A stretch of 64,000 bases of DNA from Flavobacterium lutivivi (GCF_014642275.1 NZ_BMIM01000002.1:124001-188000), one strand, 5' to 3'. Shown: positions 16,071-25,837, numbered from the stretch's first letter. Notes: generated from the sequence alone by a model not told the origin. Numbers and translations are program-made.

Positions 16071-16751
16071 ATGAAAACAAAATTCATCTTATCGCTGTTT
16101 GTATTTACGTCACTTTTATTAACTTCTTGTAGCTCAGATGATGGCGAATCAACTGGAACATCAACTGGAAATTATTGGCCAATGGCCGTTAACAATTCGT
16201 GGATATTTGATAATAATGGAGTAAATGAAGAAACAAAAATAACAGGTACAAGTACATTTAGTGGTAAAACATACTACAGACTGAATGATGTTTACACTTC
16301 TGGTGTGTATGTAAAAAATTGGGTTGCAAAAAAAGGAGCTACTTATTTTCAAAGAGTTGATGATGTAAATGTAAATGAACAAGGTGTAAGTATTTATTTC
16401 AAAAGTTACGAAATACCTATTTTTAGAGATGATTTGAATGTAAACCAACAATGGTCTGGAACAGTTAAAACTAAGATAACTTATACTTATAATGGGCAAA
16501 GTACTTCACCGAGCTCAAGAATTGAATACACTGGAACAGTGCTTGAAAAAAACGCTTCTGTAACTCTGAATGGCAATACATATAACGATGTAATCAAAGT
16601 GAGGCTAACTGTAAAAGTTGTTATTGACACACAAATAACAACGACAACATCCGAATATTGGTTTGCTAATGAAGTTGGCCCGATTAGAGAATACACCAAT
16701 GATTCAGGAGATATTAGCGAGCAAACTCTTATTAGTTATACATTGTATTAA
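16071..16751 (+). CDS. Putative lipoprotein, function unknown
   Basis: A 226-residue protein with a lipoprotein signal ending at LLLTSCSSDDGES; the SDD after the cysteine is typical of the Bacteroidota surface-export signal. The mature part is a Thr-, Ser- and Tyr-rich beta protein (YWPMAVNNSWIFDNNG, then many alternating strands) ending in GPIREYTNDSG. It resembles the DUF-type beta-lipoproteins of this group, and I know of no function. It has its own promoter and ends at a terminator shared with sufD. Confidence 0.75.
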   Translation: MKTKFILSLFVFTSLLLTSCSSDDGESTGTSTGNYWPMAVNNSWIFDNNGVNEETKITGTSTFSGKTYYRLNDVYTSGVYVKNWVAKKGATYFQRVDDVNVNEQGVSIYFKSYEIPIFRDDLNVNQQWSGTVKTKITYTYNGQSTSPSSRIEYTGTVLEKNASVTLNGNTYNDVIKVRLTVKVVIDTQITTTTSEYWFANEVGPIREYTNDSGDISEQTLISYTLY

Positions 16752-16782
16752 AAAAAGAGCAACAAAATGTTGCTCTTTTTTT
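16749..16782. terminator. Bidirectional terminator between the lipoprotein gene and sufD
   Basis: GAGCAACA (16757-16764), loop AAA, TGTTGCTC (16768-16775), flanked by A-run and T-run. The sufD stop codon is at its right edge and the lipoprotein stop codon at its left edge, so spacing is minimal. Confidence 0.9.
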
Positions 16783-18097
16783 ATAAATCAAACCCTAAAT
16801 TAACGCCTAATTTATTGGCGATAATCTTAGTAATTCGTTGTTTCAATTCAGGTATTTTGATGCTTTCGATAACTTCGTTAGTAAAAGCATACATCAATAA
16901 AGCTTTAGCTTCTTTCTTTGGAATTCCGCGTTGTTGCATGTAAAACATGGCGCTTTCGTCTAATTGACCAATCGTGCAACCGTGAGAACATTTTACGTCG
17001 TCGGCAAAAATTTCCAATTGTGGTTTGGCGTTGATGGTGGCTTTATCGCCAATTAAAATATTGTTGTTTTGCTGAAAAGCATCCGTTTTTTGGGCTTCTT
17101 TTTCTACGAAAATTTTTCCATTGAAAACTCCGGTTGAACTATCAGCCAAAATGGTTTTGTAGTTTTGATGACTTTCGCAATTAGGCGTTGCATGATTTAC
17201 AAGTGTGTAATGATCAACGTGTTGCTTGTCGCCGATAATCGTAATTCCTTTTAAAGTACTATCAATTCGCTCTCCAAAATGATAGAAATTCAAATTATTT
17301 CTAGTGATGTTTCCGCCAAAAGAAAAGGTATGAACCGAAACTCTACTTTCTTGTTTTTGAGAAATATACGTGTTGTCAATTAGGTTTGCCGATTGCAAAT
17401 CGTTTTGAATTTTGTAATAATCCACAATAGCGCGTTTTTGCGCAAAAATTTCGGTAACAGAATTCGTCAACACAGGGTTTTCATTCAACGATTGGTGTCT
17501 TTCAATAATTTGAACGTGAGCATTTTCACCCACAATCACCAAATTTCGGGGTTGTACCATCAAGGCATTTTCTTTACCAGTAGAAAAATAGATGATTTCG
17601 ATAGGTTTTTCAACCACTTTACTTTTAGGAATGTTGATGTAAGCACCTTCATTTGCGAAAGCAGTATTCAACGTAGTCAAACTCTCTTCTTTACTGGCAA
17701 CTTTGTTGAAATACTCATCGATAATCATTTTGTATTTAGGCTTGTTCAATGCAGACGACATCAAGCAAACGTCTAGACCATCGTGCGTGGTAGCCGATAA
17801 AAACGAACTGTATTTTCCGTCAATAAAAATGACTTTATACGTGTCAATTTCGTGAAGAAAATACTTTTTAACCTCAGCAAATTCAATGGCATTCTCGTGT
17901 TTCGGAAATACGGTAAAATCGTTTTTTAAAACAGCATTTAACGATGTATATTTCCACGCTTCTTCCTTTTTAGTTGGAAAACCTTTATTTTCAAAGTTTT
18001 TAATAGCCGAAGTACGAACATCATGAAGTTCTGAATGAACATCAATTTGCTCTTCAAATGCCATGAAAGACGATACTAATTTTTCTTTTAAATCCAT
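16781..18097 (-). CDS. sufD: Fe-S cluster assembly protein SufD
   Basis: A 438-residue SufD, part of the SufBC2D scaffold on which Fe-S clusters are built. The beta-helix core and the C-terminal DDVKCSHGCTIGQLDESAMFYMQQRGIP are diagnostic, the latter including the conserved C and H at the SufB-SufD interface. Length fits. It is separated from sufC by a four-helix-bundle gene bordered by palindromic repeats, although sufC-sufD adjacency is otherwise nearly universal. It remains on the same strand, so co-transcription from the sufA promoter is still possible. Confidence 0.93.
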   Translation of the reverse strand: MDLKEKLVSSFMAFEEQIDVHSELHDVRTSAIKNFENKGFPTKKEEAWKYTSLNAVLKNDFTVFPKHENAIEFAEVKKYFLHEIDTYKVIFIDGKYSSFLSATTHDGLDVCLMSSALNKPKYKMIIDEYFNKVASKEESLTTLNTAFANEGAYINIPKSKVVEKPIEIIYFSTGKENALMVQPRNLVIVGENAHVQIIERHQSLNENPVLTNSVTEIFAQKRAIVDYYKIQNDLQSANLIDNTYISQKQESRVSVHTFSFGGNITRNNLNFYHFGERIDSTLKGITIIGDKQHVDHYTLVNHATPNCESHQNYKTILADSSTGVFNGKIFVEKEAQKTDAFQQNNNILIGDKATINAKPQLEIFADDVKCSHGCTIGQLDESAMFYMQQRGIPKKEAKALLMYAFTNEVIESIKIPELKQRITKIIANKLGVNLGFDL

Positions 18098-18102
18098 TTT
18101 TT

Positions 18103-18142
18103 TCCTGTTTTTGTTTCAGGTTTTTTTTGTTTAAAGTTTCAA
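18103..18142. repeat. TTTCAGG-type stutter repeat, left border of the second four-helix-bundle gene
   Basis: CCTGTTTTTGTTTCAGG is followed by TTTAAAGTTTCAA, a degenerate relative of the palindromic repeat at 18541-18610. It begins just upstream of the sufD ATG and ends at the four-helix-bundle stop codon. Confidence 0.5.
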
Positions 18143-18143
18143 T

Positions 18144-18533
18144 TTATTGGAATTTGTTCCCTTTGAAGTCTTTTTTATTTAGATAAGTGATAAAGTTTTT
18201 AATCTTTCCACTTAAGTTTTCATACTTATTTTTCAAATCCAAAAACTGTTCTTCTGAAATATATTCGTAATCGAAAAGTCTATAAATTTGTGATCTTGAT
18301 TCTCCTGCCGAACCTTTTGCAATAGAGAGAAATTGACGAAACTCAATATTTCCATCTCTTTCAAATCCTTCAGCAATATTATCCATAACAGAACCTGATG
18401 AGGCTTTAATTTGATCTTTAAATCTATAATCAGTTTTTAAATCCGTATCTTTTGAAATTAAATAAATTTCTTTTGCGAGTTTTCTTGCTTCTTGCCAAAT
18501 TTCTAAATCTTCAAACTTTGTTATTGTCGCCAT
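18144..18533 (-). CDS. Four-helix-bundle protein inserted between sufC and sufD
   Basis: A 129-residue member of the same family as the gene at 3647-4012, but from a different subgroup: [18 protein letters not shown], then [19 protein letters not shown] (SVMDNIAEG instead of SIPSNIAEG) and [20 protein letters not shown]. The family is known from 23S rRNA intervening sequences and the related Avd protein. It disrupts the sufC-sufD junction in the same orientation and is bordered on the upstream side by a perfect 18-bp inverted repeat (18541-18603). Function is unknown; an RNA-binding or mobile-passenger role is speculation. Confidence 0.82.
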   Translation of the reverse strand: MATITKFEDLEIWQEARKLAKEIYLISKDTDLKTDYRFKDQIKASSGSVMDNIAEGFERDGNIEFRQFLSIAKGSAGESRSQIYRLFDYEYISEEQFLDLKNKYENLSGKIKNFITYLNKKDFKGNKFQ

Positions 18534-18540
18534 AATTTAT

Positions 18541-18610
18541 AGTTTCAGGTTTCAAGTTATTTTAGTTTCAGGTCCTATGTAGCACAACTTGAAACCTGAA
18601 ACTTGAAACA
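18541..18610. repeat. Perfect 18-bp inverted repeat upstream of the second four-helix-bundle gene
   Basis: AGTTTCAGGTTTCAAGTT (18541-18558) is repeated exactly in inverse at 18586-18603, with a 27-bp loop that itself contains TAGTTTCAGG. A further ACTTGAAAC unit follows. It would form a strong hairpin between sufC and the four-helix-bundle gene, with no T-run typical of a terminator. Confidence 0.8.
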
Positions 18611-18615
18611 AATCT

Positions 18616-19365
18616 TTAAACAAGTTCTGACTTTATCCAATCGTATCCTTTTTCTTCAAGTTCTATTGCCAATTCTTTTCCGCCCGATTTTACGATTTTT
18701 CCGTCCATTAAAACGTGAACGAAATCTGGAATAATATAATCTAACAAACGTTGGTAGTGCGTGATTACTAACACCGCATTGTTTTCGTTTTTAAGCTTGT
18801 TTACACCATTGGCCACAATTCGAAGTGCGTCAATATCCAAACCTGAATCGGTTTCGTCTAGAATCGCGATTTTTGGTTCTAACATTGCCATTTGGAAGAT
18901 TTCGTTACGTTTCTTCTCACCGCCCGAAAAACCCTCGTTTAACGAACGTGATAAGAACTTTCTGTCCATTTCTAATAATTCGGATTTCTCACGAATTAAT
19001 TTCAGCATTTCGTTGGCAGGCATTTCTTCTTGTCCGTTAGCTTTTCTCTTTTCGTTAATAGCCGTTTTAATGAAATTTGTAACAGAAACTCCTGGAATTT
19101 CTACTGGATATTGAAACGACAAGAAAACACCTTTGTGTGCTCTTTCCTCTGGAGCTAATTCAGAAATATCTTCTCCTTCCAAAAGGATTTCTCCTTCAGA
19201 AACTTCGTAATTTTCATTTCCGGCAATAATGGAAGAAAGTGTTGATTTTCCGGCACCATTTGGTCCCATAATCGCATGAACTTCTCCTGCTTTTATCTCA
19301 AGATTAATTCCTTTTAATATGTCTTTGTCTTCAACTGAAGCGTGTAAGTTGCTAATTTTTAACAT
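18616..19365 (-). CDS. sufC: Fe-S cluster assembly ATPase SufC
   Basis: A 249-residue ABC-type ATPase that powers conformational change in the SufBCD complex. Walker A is GPNGAGKST (34-42), the signature is GFSGGEKKR and Walker B with its glutamate is [11 protein letters not shown]. The C-terminal GYDWIKSEL is typical of SufC. Length is normal. It follows sufB by 47 bp and is separated from sufD by the repeat-bordered four-helix-bundle gene. Confidence 0.95.
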   Translation of the reverse strand: MLKISNLHASVEDKDILKGINLEIKAGEVHAIMGPNGAGKSTLSSIIAGNENYEVSEGEILLEGEDISELAPEERAHKGVFLSFQYPVEIPGVSVTNFIKTAINEKRKANGQEEMPANEMLKLIREKSELLEMDRKFLSRSLNEGFSGGEKKRNEIFQMAMLEPKIAILDETDSGLDIDALRIVANGVNKLKNENNAVLVITHYQRLLDYIIPDFVHVLMDGKIVKSGGKELAIELEEKGYDWIKSELV

Positions 19366-19412
19366 TTTATTCTTTTATTTTAAACCATTAAGGTATTAAG
19401 ATTCATTAAGAT

Positions 19413-20861
19413 TTATCCAACAGAACCTTCTAACGAAATTTCTAATAATTTTTGTGCTTCAACGGCAAATTCCATTGGTAATTTATTCAAAACTTCTTTA
19501 CTGAAACCGTTTACGATTAACGCAATAGCTTTTTCGGTTGGAATTCCTCTTTGATTGCAATAGAATACTTGGTCTTCACCGATTTTGGAAGTCGTAGCTT
19601 CGTGTTCGATTTTGGCTGAAGCATTTTTACTTTCGATGTACGGAAAAGTATGCGCACCACAATTATTCCCCATCAAAAGAGAATCACATTGTGAAAAGTT
19701 TCTAGCATTATCGGCATTAGCACTAATTCGAACCAAACCGCGGTAACTGTTTTGTGATTTTCCGGCAGAAATTCCTTTGGAAATAATCGTTGATTTGGTG
19801 TTTTTACCTAAGTGAATCATCTTCGTTCCAGTATCAGCTTGTTGGAAGTTATTGGTCACAGCAATCGAATAAAATTCTCCAATTGAATTATCGCCTTTCA
19901 ATACACACGAAGGATATTTCCAAGTTACAGCCGAACCTGTTTCTACTTGCGTCCATGAGATTTTGGCGTTTTTCTCGCACAAACCTCTTTTGGTTACAAA
20001 GTTAAAAACACCACCTTTTCCTTCTTTGTTTCCTGGATACCAGTTTTGAACGGTTGAATATTTGATTTCAGCATCATCCAATGCGATTAATTCTACAACT
20101 GCGGCGTGCAATTGATTTTCATCACGACTTGGCGCCGTACAACCTTCTAAATACGAAACATAACTGCCTTCATCCGCAATTAAAAGAGTTCTTTCAAATT
20201 GACCTGTACCAGCCTGATTGATACGGAAATAAGTCGATAATTCCATCGGACATTTCACGCCTTTTGGGATATAACAAAAACTTCCATCTGAGAATACAGC
20301 CGAGTTTAAAGCCGCATAAAAATTATCCTTTTGAGGCACAACCGTTCCTAGATATTTCTGAACCAATTCAGGATGTTCCTTAATGGCTTCGGAAATACTC
20401 ATAAAAATAATGCCTTTCTCAGCTAATGTTTTTTTGAAAGTGGTCGCCACCGAAACCGAATCGACTACAATATCCATAGCGATATTGTTCATTTTTTTCT
20501 GTTCGTCAATTGAAATCCCTAACTTTTTATACATCGCCAAAAGTTCGGGATCAACATCGTCTAATGTTTTATTTGGATCGGCTTTTTTGGGAGCAGAATA
20601 ATAAGAAATAGCTTGAAAATCGGGTTTATCATACTGCACGTTTGCCCATTCTGGTTCTTCCATTTCTTGCCAAGCGCGGAATGCCTCAATTCTCCAATCA
20701 GTCATCCATTGCGGTTCTTCTTTCTTTTGAGAAATAGCACGGATAATGTCTTCGTTCAATCCCACAGGAAACGTTTCCGAATCTAGTTCGGTGTAGAATC
20801 CGTATTCGTATTCTTTATTTTCTAATTCGACTTTTAAATCGTCTTCAGTATATTTTGCCAT
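19413..20861 (-). CDS. sufB: Fe-S cluster assembly protein SufB
   Basis: A 482-residue SufB, the main scaffold subunit. Diagnostic segments are [60 protein letters not shown] and [20 protein letters not shown] near the C-terminus. Length is typical (about 480). It lies 6 bp downstream of the sufA-like gene and so is in one operon with it. Nothing looks broken. Confidence 0.95.
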   Translation of the reverse strand: MAKYTEDDLKVELENKEYEYGFYTELDSETFPVGLNEDIIRAISQKKEEPQWMTDWRIEAFRAWQEMEEPEWANVQYDKPDFQAISYYSAPKKADPNKTLDDVDPELLAMYKKLGISIDEQKKMNNIAMDIVVDSVSVATTFKKTLAEKGIIFMSISEAIKEHPELVQKYLGTVVPQKDNFYAALNSAVFSDGSFCYIPKGVKCPMELSTYFRINQAGTGQFERTLLIADEGSYVSYLEGCTAPSRDENQLHAAVVELIALDDAEIKYSTVQNWYPGNKEGKGGVFNFVTKRGLCEKNAKISWTQVETGSAVTWKYPSCVLKGDNSIGEFYSIAVTNNFQQADTGTKMIHLGKNTKSTIISKGISAGKSQNSYRGLVRISANADNARNFSQCDSLLMGNNCGAHTFPYIESKNASAKIEHEATTSKIGEDQVFYCNQRGIPTEKAIALIVNGFSKEVLNKLPMEFAVEAQKLLEISLEGSVG

Positions 20862-20867
20862 ATTTTT

Positions 20868-21197
20868 CTACAACGAAAATGATTCCCCACAACCACAAGT
20901 TCTTGTCGCATTTGGGTTATTAAAAACAAATCCTTTTCCATTTAAACCTCCTGAATATTCTAAAATAGTTCCAGCTAGATACAAAAAAGATTTTTTCTCA
21001 ACAGCTATTTTCACATTATTATCTTCAAAAACTTTATCGCTTTCTCCTATTTCTTTGTCAAATTTTAGTTCATAAGACAAACCTGAGCAACCACCACTTT
21101 TTACGCCAACACGAACATAATCAGTAGCAGCGTTAAAACCGTCTTCTTCCATCATGGAGACAATTTTTTTACTTGCTGATTCAGATACTTTAATCAT
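20868..21197 (-). CDS. sufA: A-type Fe-S carrier protein (SufA/IscA/HesB)
   Basis: A 109-residue A-type carrier. The three conserved cysteines are in VGVKSGGCSGLSYEL and the C-terminal TRTCGCGESFSL. It carries Fe-S clusters from the scaffold to apo-proteins. IscA, SufA and ErpA cannot be separated by motifs alone; SufA is chosen because it leads sufB-C. Its promoter is at 21251-21280, and the gene is the first of the operon. Confidence 0.9.
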   Translation of the reverse strand: MIKVSESASKKIVSMMEEDGFNAATDYVRVGVKSGGCSGLSYELKFDKEIGESDKVFEDNNVKIAVEKKSFLYLAGTILEYSGGLNGKGFVFNNPNATRTCGCGESFSL

Positions 21198-21250
21198 AAC
21201 TTCTATTATTTGTCTTTAGTTTATTATTTTGATTTTGTCTAAATTAACGG

Positions 21251-21280
21251 CAAAGATAAATCATAAAATAGATTTTTCAA
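21251..21280 (-). promoter_or_regulatory. Promoter of the suf operon (sufA-B-C)
   Basis: On the minus strand there is TTG (complement of 21278-21280), a 19-base spacer and TATCTTTG (complement of 21251-21258). It lies about 54 bases upstream of the sufA ATG, leaving room for a 5' leader. I see no obvious IscR-like operator. Confidence 0.7.
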
Positions 21281-21392
21281 CTAAACCTAACATTTTTATA
21301 ACTATATTTAGATAGAAAATGTTTATAAAACGTGGTTTAAAAAAGGTTAATTTTTATAATTTGCAATCCGTTTAACAATTAGACTAAAAAAT

Positions 21393-22253
21393 ATGAAAAT
21401 TTATCCCATAGAAGCTGGAAATTTTAAACTCGATGGTGGAGCAATGTTTGGCGTTGTGCCAAAAACTATTTGGAATAAAACCAATCCTGCCGATGAAAAT
21501 AATCTTATTGATATTGCAGCACGTTGTATGCTTGTTGAAGATGGAAATCGATTAATACTAATTGACACTGGAATGGGCAACAAACAATCGGAGAAATTTT
21601 TTAGTTATTATTCGCTTTGGGGTAATGAATCATTAGATAAATCATTGGCAAAACATGGTTTTCATCGCGATGATGTGACCGATGTTTTCATGTCGCATCT
21701 ACATTTTGACCACTGTGGCGGAAGTGTAAATTGGAACCAAGATAAAACAGGTTATGAAGTGGCGTTCAAAAATGCTAAATTTTGGACAAATGATAATCAT
21801 TGGGATTGGGCAACAAAACCAAATGCAAGAGAAAAAGCTTCTTTCCTTTCGGAAAATATATTGCCAATGCAAGAAAGCGGTCAATTAAACTTTATCCAAA
21901 GACCAAATGGTGATTTTGGCTTTTCAAAAGAAATGAATTTTGATATTTTCTATGTTGATGGGCATACAGAAAAAATGATGATTCCTCATATAAGATACAA
22001 GGATAAAACTATTGTTTTTTGTGCCGATTTAATACCAACTGCTGGTCATTTACCATTACCCTATGTTATGGGATATGATACTAGACCATTGTTGACTATG
22101 CCCGAAAAATCTAAATTCTTAACCTCAGCTGCTGAAAACAACTATTTTCTTTGGTTAGAACACGATGCACACAATCAAATTATAACTGTTGAAATGACTG
22201 AAAAAGGAGTTCGAATGAAAGAAGTTTTTCGTTGCGAAGATGTCTTAATTTAG
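21393..22253 (+). CDS. Metallo-beta-lactamase fold hydrolase
   Basis: A 286-residue MBL-fold protein with the canonical metal motif HLHFDHCGG (HxHxDH), upstream ILIDTGMGNKQ, downstream VDGHTEKMM and IVFCADLIPTAGH, which supply the remaining ligands. Related proteins include quorum-quenching lactonases and other small-molecule hydrolases. Substrate specificity cannot be assigned. It has no signal peptide, so it should be cytoplasmic. It is divergent from the suf operon and is followed by the S8 peptidase gene with a 60-bp gap. Confidence 0.85.
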   Translation: MKIYPIEAGNFKLDGGAMFGVVPKTIWNKTNPADENNLIDIAARCMLVEDGNRLILIDTGMGNKQSEKFFSYYSLWGNESLDKSLAKHGFHRDDVTDVFMSHLHFDHCGGSVNWNQDKTGYEVAFKNAKFWTNDNHWDWATKPNAREKASFLSENILPMQESGQLNFIQRPNGDFGFSKEMNFDIFYVDGHTEKMMIPHIRYKDKTIVFCADLIPTAGHLPLPYVMGYDTRPLLTMPEKSKFLTSAAENNYFLWLEHDAHNQIITVEMTEKGVRMKEVFRCEDVLI

Positions 22254-22313
22254 TGTTAATTGGGATTATTTTAAATATTTTTTGCTATTATTTTACTCCA
22301 AAAACATTTCAAA

Positions 22314-23891
22314 ATGAAAAGAACAGGTGCAATTTTATTGTTATCGTTTACAACATCTTTGGCATTAGCCCAATCTTCGGTATCTTATCAAGCTAAAAAA
22401 GACTCGCTGAGCGAAATAGAACTTCAACGCTGGAGTCATCTTGATTTATTGAAAGATTCTATACCAGGAATGAGCGTTGACAAAGCCTACAATGAACTTT
22501 TGAAAGATAAAAAAGGAAATAAAGTTATCGTTGCAGTCATCGATTCCGGTGTTGATATAAATCATCCGGATTTGAAACCTGTTATTTGGACAAACAAAAA
22601 AGAAATTCCAAACAACAAAAAAGATGACGATAAAAATGGTTTTGTTGATGATGTACATGGATGGAATTTCCTTGGAGAAGCTAATTTAGAAAATTATGAG
22701 TTTGTTAGAATTCTAAAAAAAGGCGATGATGGTTCTGAAACCTACAAGAAGGCCTTAGCAGATTATGAAAAAAAATACAATGAAATAATTCAATACAAAG
22801 AACCTGTTGACATGCTTGTAAAATCAGATAAAACAATTCGTGAATTCTTAAAAAAAGAAAGCTACACTCTTCAAGAACTGAAAGATGTTGCTTCAGTAAA
22901 ATATGAGCTTTTTCAAAGCAAAAGAATCTTGTTGGCTTATGCAGAAGATACTGGTGAAAATTTCAGAACAGAATTAGAGGAATTTAAAGATTACGTTTAT
23001 GATCAATTGAATTACAACCTCAACAAAGACTTCGATGGAAGAAAAATTCTTGGCGATAATGCTGATGACCTTAGCACAAAAAAATATGGAAACAATGTAG
23101 TTTACTCGAAGTCAAGAAAAGATTCGTCACATGGAACTCATGTTGCTGGTATAATTGCACAGCTTAAAAATAACGGAATTGGTGGTGATGGTGTTGCCAC
23201 AAATGTTGAAATTATGCCTATTAGAGCTGTTCCAAATGGAGATGAATATGACAAGGATATTGCTTTAGCCATTAGATATGCCGTTGATAATGGAGCAAAA
23301 GTCATCAATGGTAGTTTTGGAAAAGACTATTCGCCTCATAAAGATTGGGTTTTTGATGCTATAAAATATGCTGAAAGTAAAGATGTTTTGATTGTTCATG
23401 CAGCAGGAAATGATTCGAAAAATATTGATGTTGAGCCAAATTTTCCAACAGATGAAATTGAAGGAAAAGAGTTTGCCAATAATGTAATTACAATTGGTGC
23501 AATTAACCAGAATTATGGCGATAAAATGGTTGCTGATTTTTCAAATTTTGGTGCTACAAATGTTGATGTTTTTGCTCCAGGTGTAAAAATCTATGCTACA
23601 ATTCCCGAAAATAAATATAAATACGAACAAGGAACATCTATGGCTTCGCCAAATGCCGCTGGAGTTGCTGCATTGATACGTTCATATTATCCAAATCTGA
23701 AAGCTTCACAAGTAAAACAAATCATCATGCAATCTGGAACTCCAATTGACTTGGTGGTGAATGTTGGTGAAAATGGTGAAACAAAAAAGTTTTCAGAAGC
23801 GTGTGTTTCAGGAAAAATTGTGAACGCTTACAATGCTTTGAAAATGGCAGAAGAAATGTCGAAAGAACTAAAAACCAACCCAAAATTATAA
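22314..23891 (+). CDS. Secreted S8 (subtilisin-like) serine peptidase
   Basis: A 525-residue protein with a signal peptide ending near SLALAQ. The catalytic triad is D77 (AVIDSGVDINHPD), H273 (SSHGTHVAG) and S442 (GTSMASPNAAG), with oxyanion N366 in HAAGND. A charged, helix-rich insertion of about 150 residues separates D77 and H273 compared with the short linker in subtilisin; it is a feature of this Bacteroidota group. No type IX secretion C-terminal domain is evident. It is 7 bp upstream of the M1 peptidase gene, so the two probably share a transcript and may cooperate in peptide breakdown. Confidence 0.9.
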   Translation: MKRTGAILLLSFTTSLALAQSSVSYQAKKDSLSEIELQRWSHLDLLKDSIPGMSVDKAYNELLKDKKGNKVIVAVIDSGVDINHPDLKPVIWTNKKEIPNNKKDDDKNGFVDDVHGWNFLGEANLENYEFVRILKKGDDGSETYKKALADYEKKYNEIIQYKEPVDMLVKSDKTIREFLKKESYTLQELKDVASVKYELFQSKRILLAYAEDTGENFRTELEEFKDYVYDQLNYNLNKDFDGRKILGDNADDLSTKKYGNNVVYSKSRKDSSHGTHVAGIIAQLKNNGIGGDGVATNVEIMPIRAVPNGDEYDKDIALAIRYAVDNGAKVINGSFGKDYSPHKDWVFDAIKYAESKDVLIVHAAGNDSKNIDVEPNFPTDEIEGKEFANNVITIGAINQNYGDKMVADFSNFGATNVDVFAPGVKIYATIPENKYKYEQGTSMASPNAAGVAALIRSYYPNLKASQVKQIIMQSGTPIDLVVNVGENGETKKFSEACVSGKIVNAYNALKMAEEMSKELKTNPKL

Positions 23892-23898
23892 ACTTAAA

Positions 23899-25770
23899 AT
23901 GAGGTATTTATCATTACTATTTTTTATTCCTTTCTTGGCATTTAGTCAATCTAATCAATATTGGCAACAAAAAGCAGATTACAAAATGGAGGTTTCAATG
24001 GATCTAAAAACCTATCAATACAAAGGAAAACAAGAACTCGTTTACACTAATAATTCGAATGATACTTTAAAAAAAGTTCTCTACCATTTATACAATAATG
24101 CTTTCCAACCTGGAAGCGAAATGGATATTCGTTTACAAAACATAAAAGATCCAGATGGTCGAATGGTAAACAAAGTAAAAACTGCTGACGGAAAAGAGAT
24201 TAAAGAGAGTAAAATTGCCAAACTAAAACCCAACGAGATTGGTTTTTTGCACATTTCAAACTTTGAACAAGACGGAATTTCATCAATAATAAAAGAAAAA
24301 GGAACTATCCTAGAAGTGACTTTGACAAAGCCAATTCTACCCAAAACAAGTACAACTTTCACGCTTGATTTCGAAGGACAAGTACCTGTTCAAATTCGTC
24401 GTTCTGGGAGAAATAATAACGAAGGTATAGAACTATCGATGGCACAATGGTATCCAAAAATTGCTGAATTTGATTTTGAAGGTTGGCATGCTGATCCTTA
24501 TATTGCTAGAGAATTTCATGGCGTTTGGGGAAATTTTGATGTAAAAATTACTATTGATAAAAATTATATTCTTGGCGGAAGTGGATACTTACAAAACGGA
24601 AACGAAATAGGTTACAACTATCAAGATGATGGTGTAAAAGTCAGCATTCCAAAAAAACAAAAAACACTTACTTGGCATTTTATTGCTCCAAATGTTCACG
24701 ATTTTACTTGGGCTGCCGATAAAAATTACATTCACGACAAATTGGTTAGAGCAGATGGTGTTACGCTACATTTTCTTTACAAAAACAATCCTGCGATTAT
24801 TGATGTTTGGAAGCAAGCACAACCCAAAACGTCACAAATAATGGATTTTTACAATAAAAATATTGGCAAATATCCTTATAAGCAATATTCTGTCATTCAA
24901 GGTGGCGATGGCGGAATGGAATATGCCATGTGTACACTAGTCGTTGGCGAAGGTAAACTTGATGGCTTTGTTGGGTTAATTGCTCATGAGTTTGGACATT
25001 CTTGGTTTCAACATATTCTAGCAAGCAACGAGAGTAAACATGGATGGATGGATGAAGGTTTCACGTCATTTATTGAAGATTTAGTGCTGAATGAAATGGC
25101 GGAAAAGAAAGCTGTCAACCCATTTGTCGGCTCCTACAAAAGTTATTTAAATTTGGCAAATTCAGGAAAAGAACAACCGCTTTCTACGCATTCTGATCGT
25201 TTTGATTTGAACTCTGTTTATAGTATATGTTCGTATAGCAAAGGAGAACTTTTTCTTTCACAATTAATCTATTTGATTGGAAAAGAAAACACTATGAAGA
25301 CTTTGAAACGCTACTTTGATGAATTCAAATTCAAACATCCAACGCCAAACGACATTAAGCGAACTGCTGAACGAGTTTCTGGAGCAGAACTTGACTGGTA
25401 TTTAACAGATTGGACGCAAACCACCAATACCATTGATTACAGCATCAAGGATGTTTCTGAAGTAAATTCTTCCACTAATATTACTCTTGAAAGAATAGGA
25501 AGAATGCCAATGCCCATCGATTTGGTTGTTGAATATGTTGATGGAACAAAAGAGAGTTTTTACATTCCTTTGCGTATGATGTTTTTTGAAAAAGAAAACC
25601 CAACTCCCGAAATGAAACGAACCGTTTTGAAAGATTGGGCTTGGGCTGAACCAACATTCACATTTAGTATTCCAAAATCAAAATCGTTAATAAAAAAGAT
25701 AAGTATTGACCCAAATGGTTTTATGGCTGATATAAAACCAGAAAACAATTCTTTTGAAATAACTAAATAA
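23899..25770 (+). CDS. Secreted M1 family metallopeptidase
   Basis: A 623-residue aminopeptidase-like protein with a signal peptide (MRYLSLLFFIPFLAFSQ). The zinc motif is HEFGH at 363-367 with the third ligand E386 in WMDEGFTSF, and GGMEYAM at 338-344 replaces the GAMEN exopeptidase motif. Length and domain order (beta-domain, then catalytic domain, then C-terminal beta region) fit. It probably trims peptides in the periplasm or at the cell surface. It follows the S8 peptidase gene and ends at a terminator. Confidence 0.9.
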   Translation: MRYLSLLFFIPFLAFSQSNQYWQQKADYKMEVSMDLKTYQYKGKQELVYTNNSNDTLKKVLYHLYNNAFQPGSEMDIRLQNIKDPDGRMVNKVKTADGKEIKESKIAKLKPNEIGFLHISNFEQDGISSIIKEKGTILEVTLTKPILPKTSTTFTLDFEGQVPVQIRRSGRNNNEGIELSMAQWYPKIAEFDFEGWHADPYIAREFHGVWGNFDVKITIDKNYILGGSGYLQNGNEIGYNYQDDGVKVSIPKKQKTLTWHFIAPNVHDFTWAADKNYIHDKLVRADGVTLHFLYKNNPAIIDVWKQAQPKTSQIMDFYNKNIGKYPYKQYSVIQGGDGGMEYAMCTLVVGEGKLDGFVGLIAHEFGHSWFQHILASNESKHGWMDEGFTSFIEDLVLNEMAEKKAVNPFVGSYKSYLNLANSGKEQPLSTHSDRFDLNSVYSICSYSKGELFLSQLIYLIGKENTMKTLKRYFDEFKFKHPTPNDIKRTAERVSGAELDWYLTDWTQTTNTIDYSIKDVSEVNSSTNITLERIGRMPMPIDLVVEYVDGTKESFYIPLRMMFFEKENPTPEMKRTVLKDWAWAEPTFTFSIPKSKSLIKKISIDPNGFMADIKPENNSFEITK

Positions 25771-25798
25771 AGCGCTCATGAAGAGTGCTTTTTTATTT
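25769..25798 (+). terminator. Intrinsic terminator after the peptidase pair
   Basis: AAGCGCTC and GAGTGCTT (one G-U pair) enclose a 5-nt loop, followed by a T-rich run. Confidence 0.75.
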
Positions 25799-25837
25799 TG
25801 GAATAGAATTTGTAGATTTACCACAAATAATTAAACC

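Noticed and set aside
17393-17776. 127-codon open frame on the + strand opposite sufD
   Set aside because: It lies fully antisense to sufD, and has no ribosome-binding site or protein family features. It is a shadow of sufD codon use.
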